Shown: positions 1 to 14,793, numbered from the stretch's first letter. The stretch: DNA of 64,000 nucleotides from Piezodorus guildinii (GCA_023052935.1 CM041292.1:116308936-116372935); one strand, 5' to 3'. The notes: generated by a model not told the origin, from the sequence alone. A program made the numbers and translations.

Positions 1-1
1 G

Positions 2-118
2 AGAAATTTGAAAGTTGAAATTGCGGGCCAAGAGTTCTTAGACAACCATCCCAAGGAATGTTATCAGCACGGGATCGAGCAAATGGCTAATAACAATGGA
101 AAATACTTTGAGTTTTAA
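2..118 (+). pseudogene. C-terminal end of a mariner-type transposase
   Basis: The frame starting at base 2 stays open to a TAA ending at 118 and ends in CYQHGIEQMANNNGKYFEF. This resembles the conserved tail of mariner/SETMAR-type transposases (ECYQHGIE..., ending YFEF). Only about 38 residues are visible because the window starts inside the element, so the catalytic triad cannot be judged. It lies on the strand opposite to Pkn, on the 3' side of the Pkn linker exon, so it is probably inside a Pkn intron. Family assignment rests on motif memory. Confidence 0.75.
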
Positions 119-376
119 TTGTATTTTATATCAAAGAAATAATAATAAAAATATATGGTTAAAAAACAGTCATTTGTTTCTATACACCCTATTAAATTAG
201 TAATGTCCAGAGGTAGGTGGCTGATTTTGAACTAACTAAATTAAAGTACAAAAGAAAAAGCTATAAATTACAGAAATATATTAAGGAAACAAAAATAAAC
301 ACTGAAAATTCATATCAACATTTCACTGAATACTTTCACATGACTTAATGAATGTATGATACTCCAAAAGAATTGA

Positions 377-379
<3 letters not shown>

Positions 380-422
<43 letters not shown>
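380..422. repeat. Poly(A) run of 43 A
   Basis: This is an uninterrupted run of A on the + strand. It could be the tail of a plus-strand retroposon, but no recognisable SINE or LINE body was seen directly upstream and no target duplication was identified. Confidence 0.9.
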
Positions 423-424
<2 letters not shown>

Positions 425-1253
425 CTTGATGAAGTCCATGAAGAACAGAAGAGAAATATTCTCTCAACATTTTAAGTCACAATGCTGATCCAAATTTAAC
501 ACAGGTATAAAATAGATAATTATTAAAGCTCAGTCTTGATATATTCCATATTAAATAAAAATATTAATGCAGAAACAGTTGAATACACATACGTTTACTA
601 AATTTTTGCATTACTATAAATAACATTCTTACAACAAAGGTTCTTGGAAATGAAGATTCATCTCCATTATAAGCTTTATATTAATTTTTATATATTCTAT
701 AATCACCATCTATATACAATTCAAAATAAAAGGTTATAATAATAGATATCGAGGTCCACCAACAATTAATATTACTTATTAAATTTATATGTACACAGAA
801 GCAAGAAAAAGGGAATCCAAAAGCTGAAGACAAAGATAAACAATGGAAATATTGTTTGTATTGAAACTACGGTATTCACTTCAAAATAAGCAAAAACAAC
901 CCTGTGCAGACAAACTGTGCTACAAATTAAACATGTGCCCTCATATTTAAAAACTATAAATGCACCAAACCAGAAACCATAGAGAAGGGGTTTATATTTA
1001 CATAAGTTAAACATGCTTGAAATAAAATGAGCACTTAATCATATAAATTTAAACCTTTGATAAAGATAAATACAATATTTAAAAAAACAAATTATTTAAT
1101 GATATCATTAATTAGTTAGAAATGACTTTACATAGTCTTTTTTTTTATATTTCCAGGTATCACCAAATGGCTAATTCTAAAAATAAAAGCTTGAACATTG
1201 AATAGCTTAAAAAACATGCAAAAATAACTACATTGAAGGAAAATTAATGATAC
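423..1253. other. Intron or 3' side sequence of Pkn, nothing recognised
   Basis: AT-rich sequence between the poly(A) run and the Pkn linker exon. The next expected Pkn exon, which would start the kinase domain with a glycine-rich loop, is not present here on the minus strand. It must therefore lie to the left of the window. Confidence 0.6.
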
Positions 1254-1459
1254 CTCTATATCGAGCCTAGGAGGCGGAGGAGGAGGTGGCTGTTGTGGTG
1301 ATCTTTTTTTGGCAATAGCAGAGGGTAAGGGGTTGACGTCAGGCGGGAGTGGCGGAAGGACAGCGATACCCAATGGCCTAGCACCACCGAGGCCACACGC
1401 TCCAGGGTCGGGGCTCTCTCCAGGGGTCTCTGGCTTCTCTTCCACTTCCATACTGTTAC
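1254..1459 (-). CDS. Pkn: Pkn exon: proline-rich linker ahead of the kinase domain
   Basis: Joins the previous exon as [20 protein letters not shown] and ends [15 protein letters not shown] in phase 0 before a GTATCA donor. Seven consecutive prolines could be an SH3 ligand, as proposed for other PKN linkers. The exon is locally GC-rich compared with its surroundings. The next exon should begin the kinase domain but lies outside the window. Confidence 0.93.
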
Positions 1460-4400
1460 CTACAAAATTGAAATAAAAAAATTTGAAAAATGAACAATGA
1501 ATATAAAAATTAACTACATACTAAGACCAAGCAATACACACTACTAGCAACCAATTCTACATATATCTAAATATATAGAGGAATAAATAATAAATAGGTG
1601 TCCAAAGGTGATAAGTGATATGACAACTCATTTTACTCATAATTCAATTACTATCAACACAGATTTTAACTACAACTGATTTTTTTTTTCTTTTAATTAC
1701 CATTTGGAGAATTTGGTTCTAACTTTATGAAGCGGCAAACATATTTGAAGTTATCCCAGCATATTGTAGTTCCTTTAGCAAGCATGAGAATTCACAATTC
1801 ATTTATTGATTTACTTTTAACAGGGAACTATTTCTATTCTATAAAATATAAACATTATCCCAATAACCAAATATGGCTTGGGCATGGAGAGCAAAATAAC
1901 TCCAATAGTCAGTTAACCCTTCTAAGGTAAGGTTGTGGTCGGATTCGACCCTAGCATCTGTTTTTTTGTAAACAGCAATCGGGCAATAGCTTTGAAGACC
2001 TAGGTATTCTATGAGTCATTCTAATTTCCCATGTTACCGTAGTGGGTTTTCCAATTGGTCACTTCCCAGTAACAATTATTTTACTTTTAGATCGTTAACT
2101 CTCTGGGCAGGTCATAAACAATCCCACCTTACTCAATATGTTCCAAACTTCTATCTGACATAGACGTGAAACTCTTGCATTATTAGTTAAATTATTTTTA
2201 ATTGAATCTTAAAACTATTTTTAAATGTTTGATCTTATTTATTTGAACTACTATGAAGATGAAAATTTTTTAAAGAAAAAAAAAAAAAGCCTCCGGGAGA
2301 GGCATTAGAAGAAATGCAACGACAGCAAGAGGAATTCAACAATGAGGCTTTTCTGTCTGATGAGTTGAATTCTGAAGACAAAGATTGCATTCTAATAAAT
2401 TATGATAATCTAGAAAATAGTTTTCCTTCCGTTGAAAGTGACAGTGAATATGATTTAGAATCTAATTACAAATTAAGAGTTAGCTTTTCACAAGTTTAGT
2501 TTGTTAATTTACTCATTATTATAACTATTTTAATGACTTATGGTTATTATAATGCCTTAAGTTTTTTTTGTTTACCCTATATATTTTGTTTTATTTCTTA
2601 GCCGTTAGACATTATTTGTTCCTAAGCAATAGAAATTAATTTTTAAACAGTTACATGAATCTAAATGTTTATTTTTCTGTTATCAACTATTATTCTCGTT
2701 GATTATATTAAAATTAATCCTCAAAAGTTTAAACTTATTTCTGAAAGTAGCAGGTCGGATCCAACCCCACCTTACCATGTACGAGTCTGAAATTCATCTT
2801 ATCCACGGAAGGTTAAGCTTTTAAAATATTCCAAATTTGTTTCATATTAACAAATATATCTCAGTAACTAGTAGTACATGATGCTAGTATAAAAAAACTA
2901 TTTTGTACTAACAATGAAAATTGAATAATTTAAAATAGTATTTTAAATAACAATTAATATTTGGAGTTTGAACTGCCCTCCGATACTAGAATTATTGGCG
3001 ATTTTTTACACCCAAACCATATTTTTCCTGATTTAAAAATTAATAATCTAAATTACCTGTTGGTGGACTTTCAGACTGAGCTCTAGCATTTTGTATTGAA
3101 GGAGATGAACGCTTCAGAAGACGGCCCCATGTAGCTACATTTATATTCATTTGGTTAGCTCTAGGGAAGTTTTTAACTTGCTGTTTAAAAATTTTCTTTT
3201 GCCTTTGAAGTTTAGGTCTTCTAGATATCATTGGGTTCAAAAATTTTATCTGTAACAAAAAAAAAAAAAATTAAATAAATAAAAAAAATTAATTAAACAA
3301 TACTCTTTCAATGATAATTAATTAGAAACGTGTGTGTTTATAAAAACTACATAAATGTAAGGGTTTGAATCCTCATTATGCCAAGAGAAAGTCTGTAACT
3401 ACTCATATAGGATTAAAAACCTTAATTAAGATTAAGATTAAAAGTTTGTTAGAGCTTTGGGTTAAATTCATCAATATATCATGTCTGGAATTATAATTGT
3501 ATACCTTATTGTTATTCTGCCACCCACAACATATCAAACTTAATATGGATTTGAATAAACTAGAATTATCCTATAAAGAATACAATTATTTAAATTTCTC
3601 ACCTCTGCAAAAAGAAGCCCTTGTGGTTCCAACTGTAATGCCATACCATGTCTTATATCATCTATAAACTCTTCTAAACGAAGAAATTTGACGGCACACA
3701 ATGATCGCCAATCCCTCCAATACACACCTATTTCTAATTCCCTGGATTTTTCTAGTTCTATTGAAAACCTTGAGAAGAAAATAAATTAATAAACAGTAAG
3801 TTAATTATTAGTAAACATTAAGTAAATTCAAGTGGCAATGTGATGAAATACCTTTGGTCCCATGCTTGTTGAGAACATGGCCTCCAACTGGTCTGAGCAA
3901 CAGTTTGATTATCAAGCTTAATAACAGCCATTATTTCATCTATAACATGCATTGAAACATAGTTAGACATATGTTAAGATTAAAAACAAAAAAATGATTA
4001 CTAATAGATAATTATGATAATTCAAGAACCTCAAGGAAGTGAGTTGCAAACTTAAATGTGCTTTTTATCAATTTACTAGATTAATACAAATTGGAACTAT
4101 AAAATATAAATGGTCATCTACTCGTTTTGGAAATGTATATCTCAATGTTATTTTATGCTTCTGATAAATTTTGGACTTGTAAATGAATTTAAATAATTAT
4201 AAAGGATTGCTAATAAAACTTTTTATTCAACTTAATCTAACTTCTTATAATAAGGGCTCAACATAACACCAAAATATAAACTATTAGAAAATACAGCACC
4301 AAAACAATAGCATTACAATAATTGTATACATTATAGATCATAATAGTAGGAATAAAACTAATCCTCATAATCCGTTGAACTTGTCACTCAGTCTCAAGGG

Positions 4401-7400
4401 CAAGAAGTGAACCAGTAAAAACATTACAAGAAGACAAGTTTAAATTCAAGTCGGAAATCAAAATTTTTAAGTTATCTTAGGGTTTCTCTGATTCTCTTAG
4501 CAACAGAGAGAGAAAATTGGGTAAGATAAAAAAGAATAAATAAAAAATGCCAATGAAGTAGCTTTCTTGGAATCAGCAATAAAAATAAGAATCACGATGA
4601 AATTAACTCTCTTCATCAAAAGTACTAATGAAAAAATGGAATAATTAGTCAAAAGAATTAAAACAAATAAAAAGAAACTTTGTATATTAATATTTAGTTT
4701 TAAAACCAATTGGCAACTTATGTAACATAAGTAAACGAATGATTTAAAAAAATGAACAATTACTGCTTATTTCATCCTTCACACTATAGGACTTGCTAGA
4801 GCTCCTTCCAGTCACTCCTTTGACAAAAGATCGTAGGTCACCTGGACTTGATATCGAATCTTTTTCTCTTCTAGATCTACCAGGAACTTCTTCAAGAAGG
4901 TCTTGACACCCCATTAATCTGAAAGAAAATTAACATGAGTATCAACAGGAGCAATACCTATTTAACATTTTAAAATAATGTATATATATAATGTATGTTT
5001 TTTTTTTTATTTATTTATTTAACGTCACTTTGTGCTACTAGGGCTAATCGGACGATGCTACAGTGGGAGTCCTAAATTTTGCCTATCCAGGTTTTATTAG
5101 GATAGGGATCTTTAACGAGTACCTGACATCGCACAGGCTCGGGACCACCTTTTAACGTCCCCTCCGAAGGACGGCGTAACTAAGGATTTTTTACTCTCAT
5201 TAAAAAATCCTAGGACCACCTGCGGATTTGAACCCGTGACCTTTGACATGGGAGGCTGTTACGCTAGCCACCCAGCTACAAGTGATCCCTATAATGTATG
5301 TAATGTATATAAATTTTAAAGTAAATGTTCAGTAAATGTAGAGATCCGTACTGTTTCTAAGCCAACGGCCGTGCAATGAGGTGATTTGGCTGAGATCACG
5401 CTCAGCCGCCAGGTTTTTCCCCCATTTTTGGGTCCCCACTTGATTGAGGCTGGGTGTGCCCCAGGAGGGTCTGGTCTCCATACCCTAGAATCGCCCCCCA
5501 GCCGAAATAACAGAATAAATAATATTCCGCCACAGCCAGGATTAGAACCCAGGATCCGGAGCACAGTAGACTAGTGCTCTACCCACTAGACCATGCCGCT
5601 CCCACTAATGTGAGTAACTACTATAAATGTGAATAAATATAAATATATAAATAAATGTAAATAACTACTTTAAATATGTAAGTCACAATACGTTAAGTTG
5701 AATTTGACTTCAACATCTAATTTTTTTGCCATTTTTATGATTTATTTGATTTAAACAATTTGATGTTTTATTAAATTCAAAAATTTAATAATGGAATCAA
5801 TAAGATAGTAACAATTAAAAATAACTATATATATATATCAAATGAATAAAATAAATATTTTAACAGAAATCATAGGTAGAAATAATCGGGAGTCAGTCTT
5901 TTTTTTATATTTTAATTTTTCCAACGTTTCGGCTCTAGCTTGTGAGCCATATCAAGCATAAACTGTAGCAAACTACAGTTCATGCTTGACATGGTTCAGT
6001 GATGCCCTGATGATGGCTCACAAGTCTGAGCCGAAATGTTGAAAAAATTAAAATATTAAAAAAGACTGACTCCCGATTATTTCTATCTTGATAATTTCTA
6101 CAGTCGACTGTACATCCTCAATAATTTAACACAAACCTGTAAAATACTTAAAAGTAATTGTATCATTCAATTTTGTGCTATTTAAATCTACATTTATTTG
6201 GCTAAAAAGATCTATAAGTCATTTTAATTTTTCTTAGAACATTTTGAGTAATCCATTTCCTATTCAGCCTGAAAGCAACAATTTTCATTGGTATATTTAT
6301 TTAATAATGATGCAGTCATTGACCAACCTCAGTTTAATAAATTTTAATAATGGATTAGCCAATTGACATCGGTGCTATCAGGCAGTAGCAGTAGTTTTTA
6401 TTTTATATATATATATATATATATAAAATAAAAATGCTCTACAGGAAATTTAACAGATTATAGAAAGGAAAGAGCAACAATATAGCTAAACAAGTTTGAA
6501 GCTGGTGCATGAAATAAAATAAAGCATTTGATAACAAGAAAATAAGATCTCTGAATGTGAGCTTCCTCAATACAAACTACTTGAGATATTGCTAAATATT
6601 AGACTGGAAATATCGATTTAATTTACCTCACTTCAAGTTTTCCAGTAACTGCAGCAGTTCTGTTAAATGGAGAAGGCCTACTATTTATTATTCCCCCTCT
6701 CATACCAATAGTGCCATCACCCCTGAACGGTTGAAGGCTGGTATAAGTGACTGGAACAGGGCTTGATGATTGCACTGAGTCTAACTCATGCTTCAATTGT
6801 GCAGCTGTTGTCGAATCAGGAGGCAGTTCTGAGCGCCTCATTTCAAGAGACTTCCTCAGTAAATCGAGCTTTTGGGATGATTCACACAAACTCACTTGAG
6901 CCTGAAACCAAATTTATATTATGAATAAACATTAGTAAAAAAACAAATACTTAAATTGCTAATGAATACTTTAAACTGGGTCACAAAATGAGAAAAGGAA
7001 AATAATTATACGAAGCACTTGCAAATAATAATTAATCAAGTTATTCATGAGGAACACAAAGTGTTTTCTTGAAAATGAAGTCTTTAATATAAACATAGTA
7101 CTTATGAAGAATTTGGATGAAACTTAGTATACCTGTCTCATACTGTTAAAAATAACAGCAATTTTCTCTAAATACATTAAGGTCCATTAAGTTTTAGTTT
7201 CAATACTACCTTCATAACTAATGAAGGAATTACCACATTACTCATTTTCTCATCCAGCCAAAAAACTGTAATTTTCACAAGTTTGACAAATAATTTATTT
7301 AAAAAAGTGGTACAGATAAAATAACTCCACATTATGTATCCTTAAAAACACATCTTCCTTTGTATCAAATATTGTATGCAATATTTTATTTTCTAAATCT

Positions 7401-10400
7401 TTAGAAATTCATCCTAATCTAAGAAGCAGATTCAATTTAAATGGCCATGACCCTATTGACAGATTAACTCAAACTCTTCCATAATTGTTCAATTCTGTTC
7501 AAAATTATAACCTGTTGCCTTGTCATAATAAATCTAATATCAAAGATCTATAAGAATAACGTCACAAGTTTTAAACAGCAAATAACAAAAAATGTATGGA
7601 GAACTCTGATTGACAACAACACATCAATATCATTGGTGTTAAGATCCTTCTTGAAAGTACACCAGCACTTATCTAAACTATGCCACCTATTTCAGAAACT
7701 TTTTCACTTTTACTTACTTATATATTAAGAGAAAGTATTGCAATCGTGAAAATTTTATAATTCCAGTTTTTAATGGAAATACACATTTTCAGATCCCCTG
7801 AGTCCAAATGACCAAGTCCCGCAAACAGGTCTGTGTGTGTGTTTGTGGTATGTCCAGCACGAAAATGAAAAGTTGTACAAAATTGAAATTTCATACTCAA
7901 GACAACTATATGCTCTAGGTGTTACAGCACATTTTTCACTAAAACTGACTGACCGGAAGTGCTACATTATAATCGTATAACTTGTATAATATATGTACCG
8001 ACATTTTGCACCTTTTTACGATTTTCTCAAAAACGACTTTACGACTTTGATTAAACTCGCTATATCAAAATAAAAAAATTAATGAGCTTTAATATCATGT
8101 AGGTTTCATTCTGATTGAAAAAGTCTCACAGAGCTTAACTGCAAATATTTTCAATTTTTCTTCCCCTAAAGTACCTTTAATTTTGTATATTTCACAGAAC
8201 TTAAAATATCATCTGATTAGCATTGCTATAAAACAGCTAAATATAGAAGTTGAACGAATTTGATGACCAACTAAAGGAGAAAAGACCAAAAATATATTTG
8301 TATGAAATTTTGGTGTTTTTGAACATAAAAAAAGCAATACAGATGTATAATATACCGTTGAAAACCTAAAAATTATTATCTTGTACACATAATTGTAAAA
8401 GTTAATGGAGATTGGTGAAAAGCCGAAAAAACTAACTGATTGTCATAGATAATAATATAATATATTATTTAATAAAACACGTTTCTATTGAAATTCAATG
8501 TAATTAATTCTTCAACAATTTATTTGTATCTTTAAAACAGAGGTAAGTGAAAGTCATGTGTTGCCCGCACCAGATTTTTATTCATTTTTTCTATACATTA
8601 AATTTGCCTCTTCTATTTATATAATAATTTTTTTTTAATGCAGACTATATCTTCTCCCAAACTTATGTAATTTGAGAGAAATTATGAGTATTGTGGCATC
8701 TTATGGCTTAAAATAAATAAATTTGTGTGATCCTTTATTTAATGTATATTATGATTTTCACATATGCTATATATGAAATATTAGAAAATGGTTACATTGG
8801 AAAATATGCAATAAATGAAAAAAAAAGTCAGAGAAAGTATGGCAATCATGACAAATTTTTAAAATAATTTTTCAATAGAAATACAAATTTTCTGGTCTCT
8901 TGAGTCCAAAAAATCGAGCCCACCTAAAAGTTCTTAGTATATGTGATAAATCTAACTCAAATTTGGAATTAAAAGTCAATTTTTTTTTTTTTTTTTAGAA
9001 ATAAGATCTGTAAAATGGAGTAAAAAAATATGCTATAGAACACTATTTTAGAAAAATTTTATCAAAGAGACAAGCTGTAATACATTATTGTTGTTGGTAG
9101 TGTAATCAGTATGAGCCTATCAGAAAGAAGCTGAAGAAGGGGCAATGTTAGAAAAAAACAAAACAAGTTTTATAACAGGATATAAACAAAAAATTGACTG
9201 CTGACACTTTTGGGTAGATAAATTTTAACAATAAAGAAATAATTAGATTTAACACATTTAAAATTGATTTTTACTAGGAAGGTAAGAGAAAGTTGAGTTG
9301 TGTGAACAGATTATTATTAATAGACAAAAAGAACTAGAAAAACTGGTAACAATAAATATATTTATCTCACTAATCATCAGTGCAAAGCAAACCATATACA
9401 CTACAAAGGAACTAAATCAACGTTCAATGAAATCTTCAGACAGATAAAAAACTCTGTGCAAAATATACATATATCACACATATATTTTAAAAGTGTATTT
9501 AATTTAATCACATTAAATTTATATATTTTAAAGAATTTGATGTCACAAACTTGTATATTATAACTCAAGCCACTTCTTATAGTAACAACAAATTGTTAAT
9601 GACCAAAACTTCAACATATGTAAACTCGCAATGTAATTTTTAGTTGGTTATTTCTACATTAACTCACACTGACTGATAAACATAAATAAACTCAGTCAAA
9701 CCATTTTTGCTATGTTTAAGATTGAAATGAAATTTGATAACCTTTATATATTTATGAATACCATCCCATTCTTTAAGATACCCATATCATAATCATGAAA
9801 TTTTTCTGGGTATTATAATTTTTGAGATAAAAGTATAACTATAAAAATGAAACAAACAATATTGTTAATAAATTTTCAATCATTAATAATCACAACATAA
9901 ATATATTCACTTCTCTGACAAATATTTCACTGAGAAAATTGTGATATTTATTTTGTTTTTAAAATAAAACATATTAGAATATTAAACAATAAAAAAGTAT
10001 CAATCCTTAATATAGCAATACATTTTAGAGAGCAATTTGGGAATTTTTTTTGTTTGATATTTATCAAGTATAATTAAGTATGAAGTTGAATTATCCTAGA
10101 AAATAATTTTTTAATGCCTGAAAAATCATCACGGATATTTGTAGGTATAATTTAAAGAATATTTTATTAATTCCACAGTCATTTAAAATACCATAAATGA
10201 GAAAGAAAATATTTTGAATTCTTTCCTGACCAATAAGCAAGAGAATACAAGGCTTTTATAAAAATATTTTGGCTTCAGTCCAAAAGTGAGATACGCTATA
10301 AGAAATAACAGCTTCAGAACTAATGCAATACTTGAAATAACTGCAAACTAGTATAAAATATGGTCTGTAAATATACTAGCTGGATATCATTGCTATGAAA

Positions 10401-13400
10401 ATAAAACAACAAAAAATATTTACAGCATTACCTAACTACTAAGCAGGTAAAATTAAACAACTGGGAATTATTTTTTGTCATTTATTTTAGGAATTACCAT
10501 TATAAAATTAAAAAGAATTAACTTCTAACAAGGAATTGTCTTTATTTAGTAGCACCAGTAGGAACAGCATAATGAGAAGCAGTCTTATCATCTAAGAATT
10601 CTATTCAAGTATTCTATATATATATATATACAAAAAATAAACTTGTAATTTTTAATACAATAAATTAATATTAAAGCAAAACTAAGTTACTTAGCAAAAT
10701 TAGTTACTTAGTACTTAATTCATCACTAAACAAATTTCCTTGAAGACAGATTTATAAATTTACAATTTTATAGCAAAATTATTAATATTCAACAAATAAT
10801 TCTAAATTGCAATAGAAACAATTGTTATAATTTAAGTAAAAAAAATAAATAACAATTAGCATAATATGTCAATAAGTTAGCATGTAGTGTATATTATCAA
10901 CATCGTAACATTGTAAATATTTATTATAATAAATACAAAGTATTTGAAATTTCTTGGGATTTTACAAAATATAAAAAATGTAAGACTATAAAAAAAAATA
11001 ATAAGCTATAGCTCTAATGGTTTATCTCCTAATGATCTAGTTCTATTCCTATAACATACATGTTCAAAAAAATAACGACATGTGTCACAAGAGCAATTAG
11101 GATTTTTTGAAGGACCAACATGGTGACCAGGCTTTTTTAGAGAGCTTACAATAGGCCCAAATTTACTGGCCTTAGAGAAATGCTGAAAAACAGGACAAGG
11201 CTTCTTTGTCAGTGCTTCTCTTTTGTACTTAAGTGATGTTTCTGAATCACTAAGACTACCAGACTTACTGAGTTCAATTTTGGATGTAGAAGGTTTGCTA
11301 TGATCTTCTGATGTTCGTTTGACCGTATCTTCCCTTTTAAGAAGAACTCTATCAAAACTCCAAGCCATCCCTTCTGAATCTGAAGAAGATTCACTGCTTT
11401 CTTCAGTCATTGTGGCATGACTCAACTTGTTTGCCCAAAGCCTTTCTTTTTCTTTTATCCGAAGTCTATCAAATGAATTTTCATAGTCAAAACTATCTCT
11501 ACTACTGAAGTCTGTATCTTTGGCAGATGTCACAGCAGCTGAACTCAAAATACTACCGCTGGTAAGGCTCATTCCATCAGTAGCAGAAATCATGGAACTT
11601 TGTGCTGAAGGATAACCTGAACTTATACTACCACTACCTAAGCTTGGAACACTAGGATTGCTCAACACACAACGTTTTTGCCTCTGAAGTGCATGAGGCA
11701 ATGTATCACTATTAGCTCTTGAATGAGTAACTTTTACTTTGCCGGACTCGAAAACTGTCTGAGGTGTAGAAGCGGTTTCTTCATCTGAACTCGATGAATC
11801 ATTTGATTCAGATCCAGTGCAATAAACATCAATATGTACAGTACGTGGGGTTTTTTTACCATCTGAGCTACTGGTTGTAGTATATTTATTGCGACTCTCA
11901 TTTCTACTTTCTTTATGAACCTTTCTTGTTTTAGCTGGGGATTTTCTAACCACTTTGGCCTGTTAAAAGAAAAAAAATTAATAGACAGCTATATTGGTTA
12001 CAGCATCTAAAAATATTAACAAAATAGTATTGTGCAGATTATATTTTTCTAATATATCGATAGCTTCATAATACTATAAATATATTTTTTAAAAGCTCAT
12101 AAGTTATATAGAAGAACAAAAGATATTAATTATGAGAAAACTAAAAATATTGTCTCACTTACTTTTCCTCTAGAATCCTGCTGGTGTTGGGACGAAAGCA
12201 CCTCGGGCAAATGTGAAGTTGAGGTCTGTGATGCAACATCTTTATAGACAGGGGCAGGGGGTGGTTGACTAGAAGCAGAAGGAGGAGGCTGCGACGATGG
12301 TGTTGCGAACCTTTGCTTGTCATGATGATTACAGAAGACCCATTTTTCCTTTGGTTGCGGTACCACAGGAACAGGAGGTACCTCAGCACAAGTTAAGGTG
12401 ACCGTATGGTGACCAGCTAGGGTCACAGAACAAGTAGCCCTGGCAGGTGTGCAGCTACCCTTTTCTGATCCATAGCCAGAGTCTGTGGTGACTGTGATGT
12501 TGCCAGCCTGCTGAGGACTGAGGGTGAGATGCGCATGCACTGACCACTCCTCGCAGCAACCACCAGGCCCGCACCAACCCCCGCTCCACTCTTTAGACAT
12601 ATCACATGGCTTTAGCAAACCAACAAAACACCCTTTCACTCTTCTCTGCCTAATTTAGACCAAGAAGCACGAGAGCCGATGAGCAGAACAGTTAGACTGG
12701 GCCATAACAGGCTATTCACATCAACATCTCACCAACATAAATTTCCCTTTATACTCCCTCCCACACGATCCTATAGATTTCTTTGATTAGGAAAAAAAAA
12801 AGTTTTATTTATTACAATGTATCTAAAACTACAATTAACTGTTTATTATTCTTATTTTGTAGATAGAAAATGATAATTTCAAAATTAATACTTAAACAAA
12901 TGTAATAAAATTCACAACAAATGCTTAGAAAAAAATAAATAGATTATATAATAAGTAACTAATAAATTGGTATACAATGGTCTAATTTTATAATGTATGT
13001 TACACGAAAATAAGATAATTCTAATTTTATATGGTACAATATAGAGTGGGAAAAATTCCCTGTTTGTGACTGACTGCTGGGCACACAGCCAGAGAAACGA
13101 TCTATTTCTAGCATATAACCCCACCTCCTCAGAATCGACATTCCGAAACCCCCTCCTTTATACCTGGGCCATTCACCACCTATTGTTTATTTAGTTTCTA
13201 TTATGTTGTCAGCTGTTGAATATTGGTGCATTAAGAATATGATTTTAGCAAAAAAAATGTGAAAAGTGTATTTAAAAGTGAAACACAAAAAGTTTGACCA
13301 ATTATCTAGAAGAATTACAAGGAATCCATAGAGTTAAAAGTATTACAATAATTGACAATTTATTAAAAAATAACCAACTTCAACATAACCATATAATTAA

Positions 13401-14757
13401 AATGAGAGCTGTTGCATATCTATTAATGAGTAATAATAATACTTCCGAAAATGGATTAAAGATGATACACAAGATAAAATCAATGTATAAACATTTTTTT
13501 TTTTTTTTGGATGATCAGATTTGTTTAAATATTAATATATCACAGCACACTTATTTTCTATTACACATTTGCTATATCAATAATATCAGATAAATACATC
13601 AGATATATATGTGTTTTATTATGATGTATTGTCACTATGGTAAGCCCATTAACGACTGTGATGTGTGTTTTATTGTTTAAGTGTTGAAAGCTTTCAGAAA
13701 AATAATTATTTTTAATTAGATACTATCCTTATTTATATAGCGTAAAGTGAATTTCAATTTAGCTTATACTGTGCTGATAACACAAAATAAATTTCTTTTG
13801 ATGAAGCTTGTGAAAACTATTATCTTGCCTAAACCTGTAATTTATAAAACAATCCTGAAAATAGTTTATTTAACATCTATGTTTAACTAATTACACTACT
13901 CTTAATTAGTGACATAATGTTTTGTATATAATGATCTGATTTATGTTTTAACAGTTATTATAACAAATTGATTAACCTAATAAATATTTATGAATTTTAA
14001 CCCCTTGCACTTTAATGCGTTGAGATTGTATGTTGTTTATTTATTTAACCTCACTTTATGCTACTATGGCTAATTAGACGATGCCACGGTGGGAGTCCTA
14101 AACTTTGCCTATCCATGTTTTATTAGGATAGAGATCTTTAACGAGTACCTGACAACGCACAGGCTCGGGACCACCTTTTAACGTCCCCTCCGAAGGACAG
14201 CATAACTAAGGATTTTTTACTCCCATTAAAAAATCCTAGGACCACCTGCGGGTTTGAACTCATGACCTTTGGCATAGGAGGCTGTTATGCTAACCACCCA
14301 GCTTCAAGTGATCCCTTAAGATTAAACGACTGATGATATTAATAAGTTTCTAACCTGTGCTGTTACTTAAACAATAGTTTTGAATCCTATAACTTGTTTT
14401 ATAATTTTAAAAGATTCAGTTTTTTATTTTAAAGTCGACTGATGGTATTAATGAGTTTCTAACCTGTGCTGTTACTTAAACAATAGTTTTGAATCCTATA
14501 ACTTGTTTTTTTTTTATTTTAAAAAATTCAGTTTTTTATTTTAAAGTTGGAAATTAAATTATTTTGATCTTGGTACAGGGTGTTAGTACTTGGTTCTTCA
14601 CACTAGGGGTGGGCATAATCGAATGATCATCATAATCGAATGATCATCATAATCGGATGATCGGACTTCAATGGTTTAAATAATCGAATGATCGGATGAT
14701 TAGTACGCATTGTGAGAGACAATATGTCAAAATTCCCGTCTTTATAGTGTGATGAGG

Positions 14758-14793
<36 letters not shown>

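Noticed and set aside
772..1014. 80-codon frame with membrane-like composition left of the Pkn linker exon
   Set aside because: Hydrophobicity follows from AT-rich codons. No splice context fits, and it does not resemble the start of the PKN kinase domain.
12159..12605. Overlapping minus-strand frames of 60-76 codons
   Set aside because: They are other-frame shadows of the first exon of the nested gene, which has the splice donor and ordered motifs.
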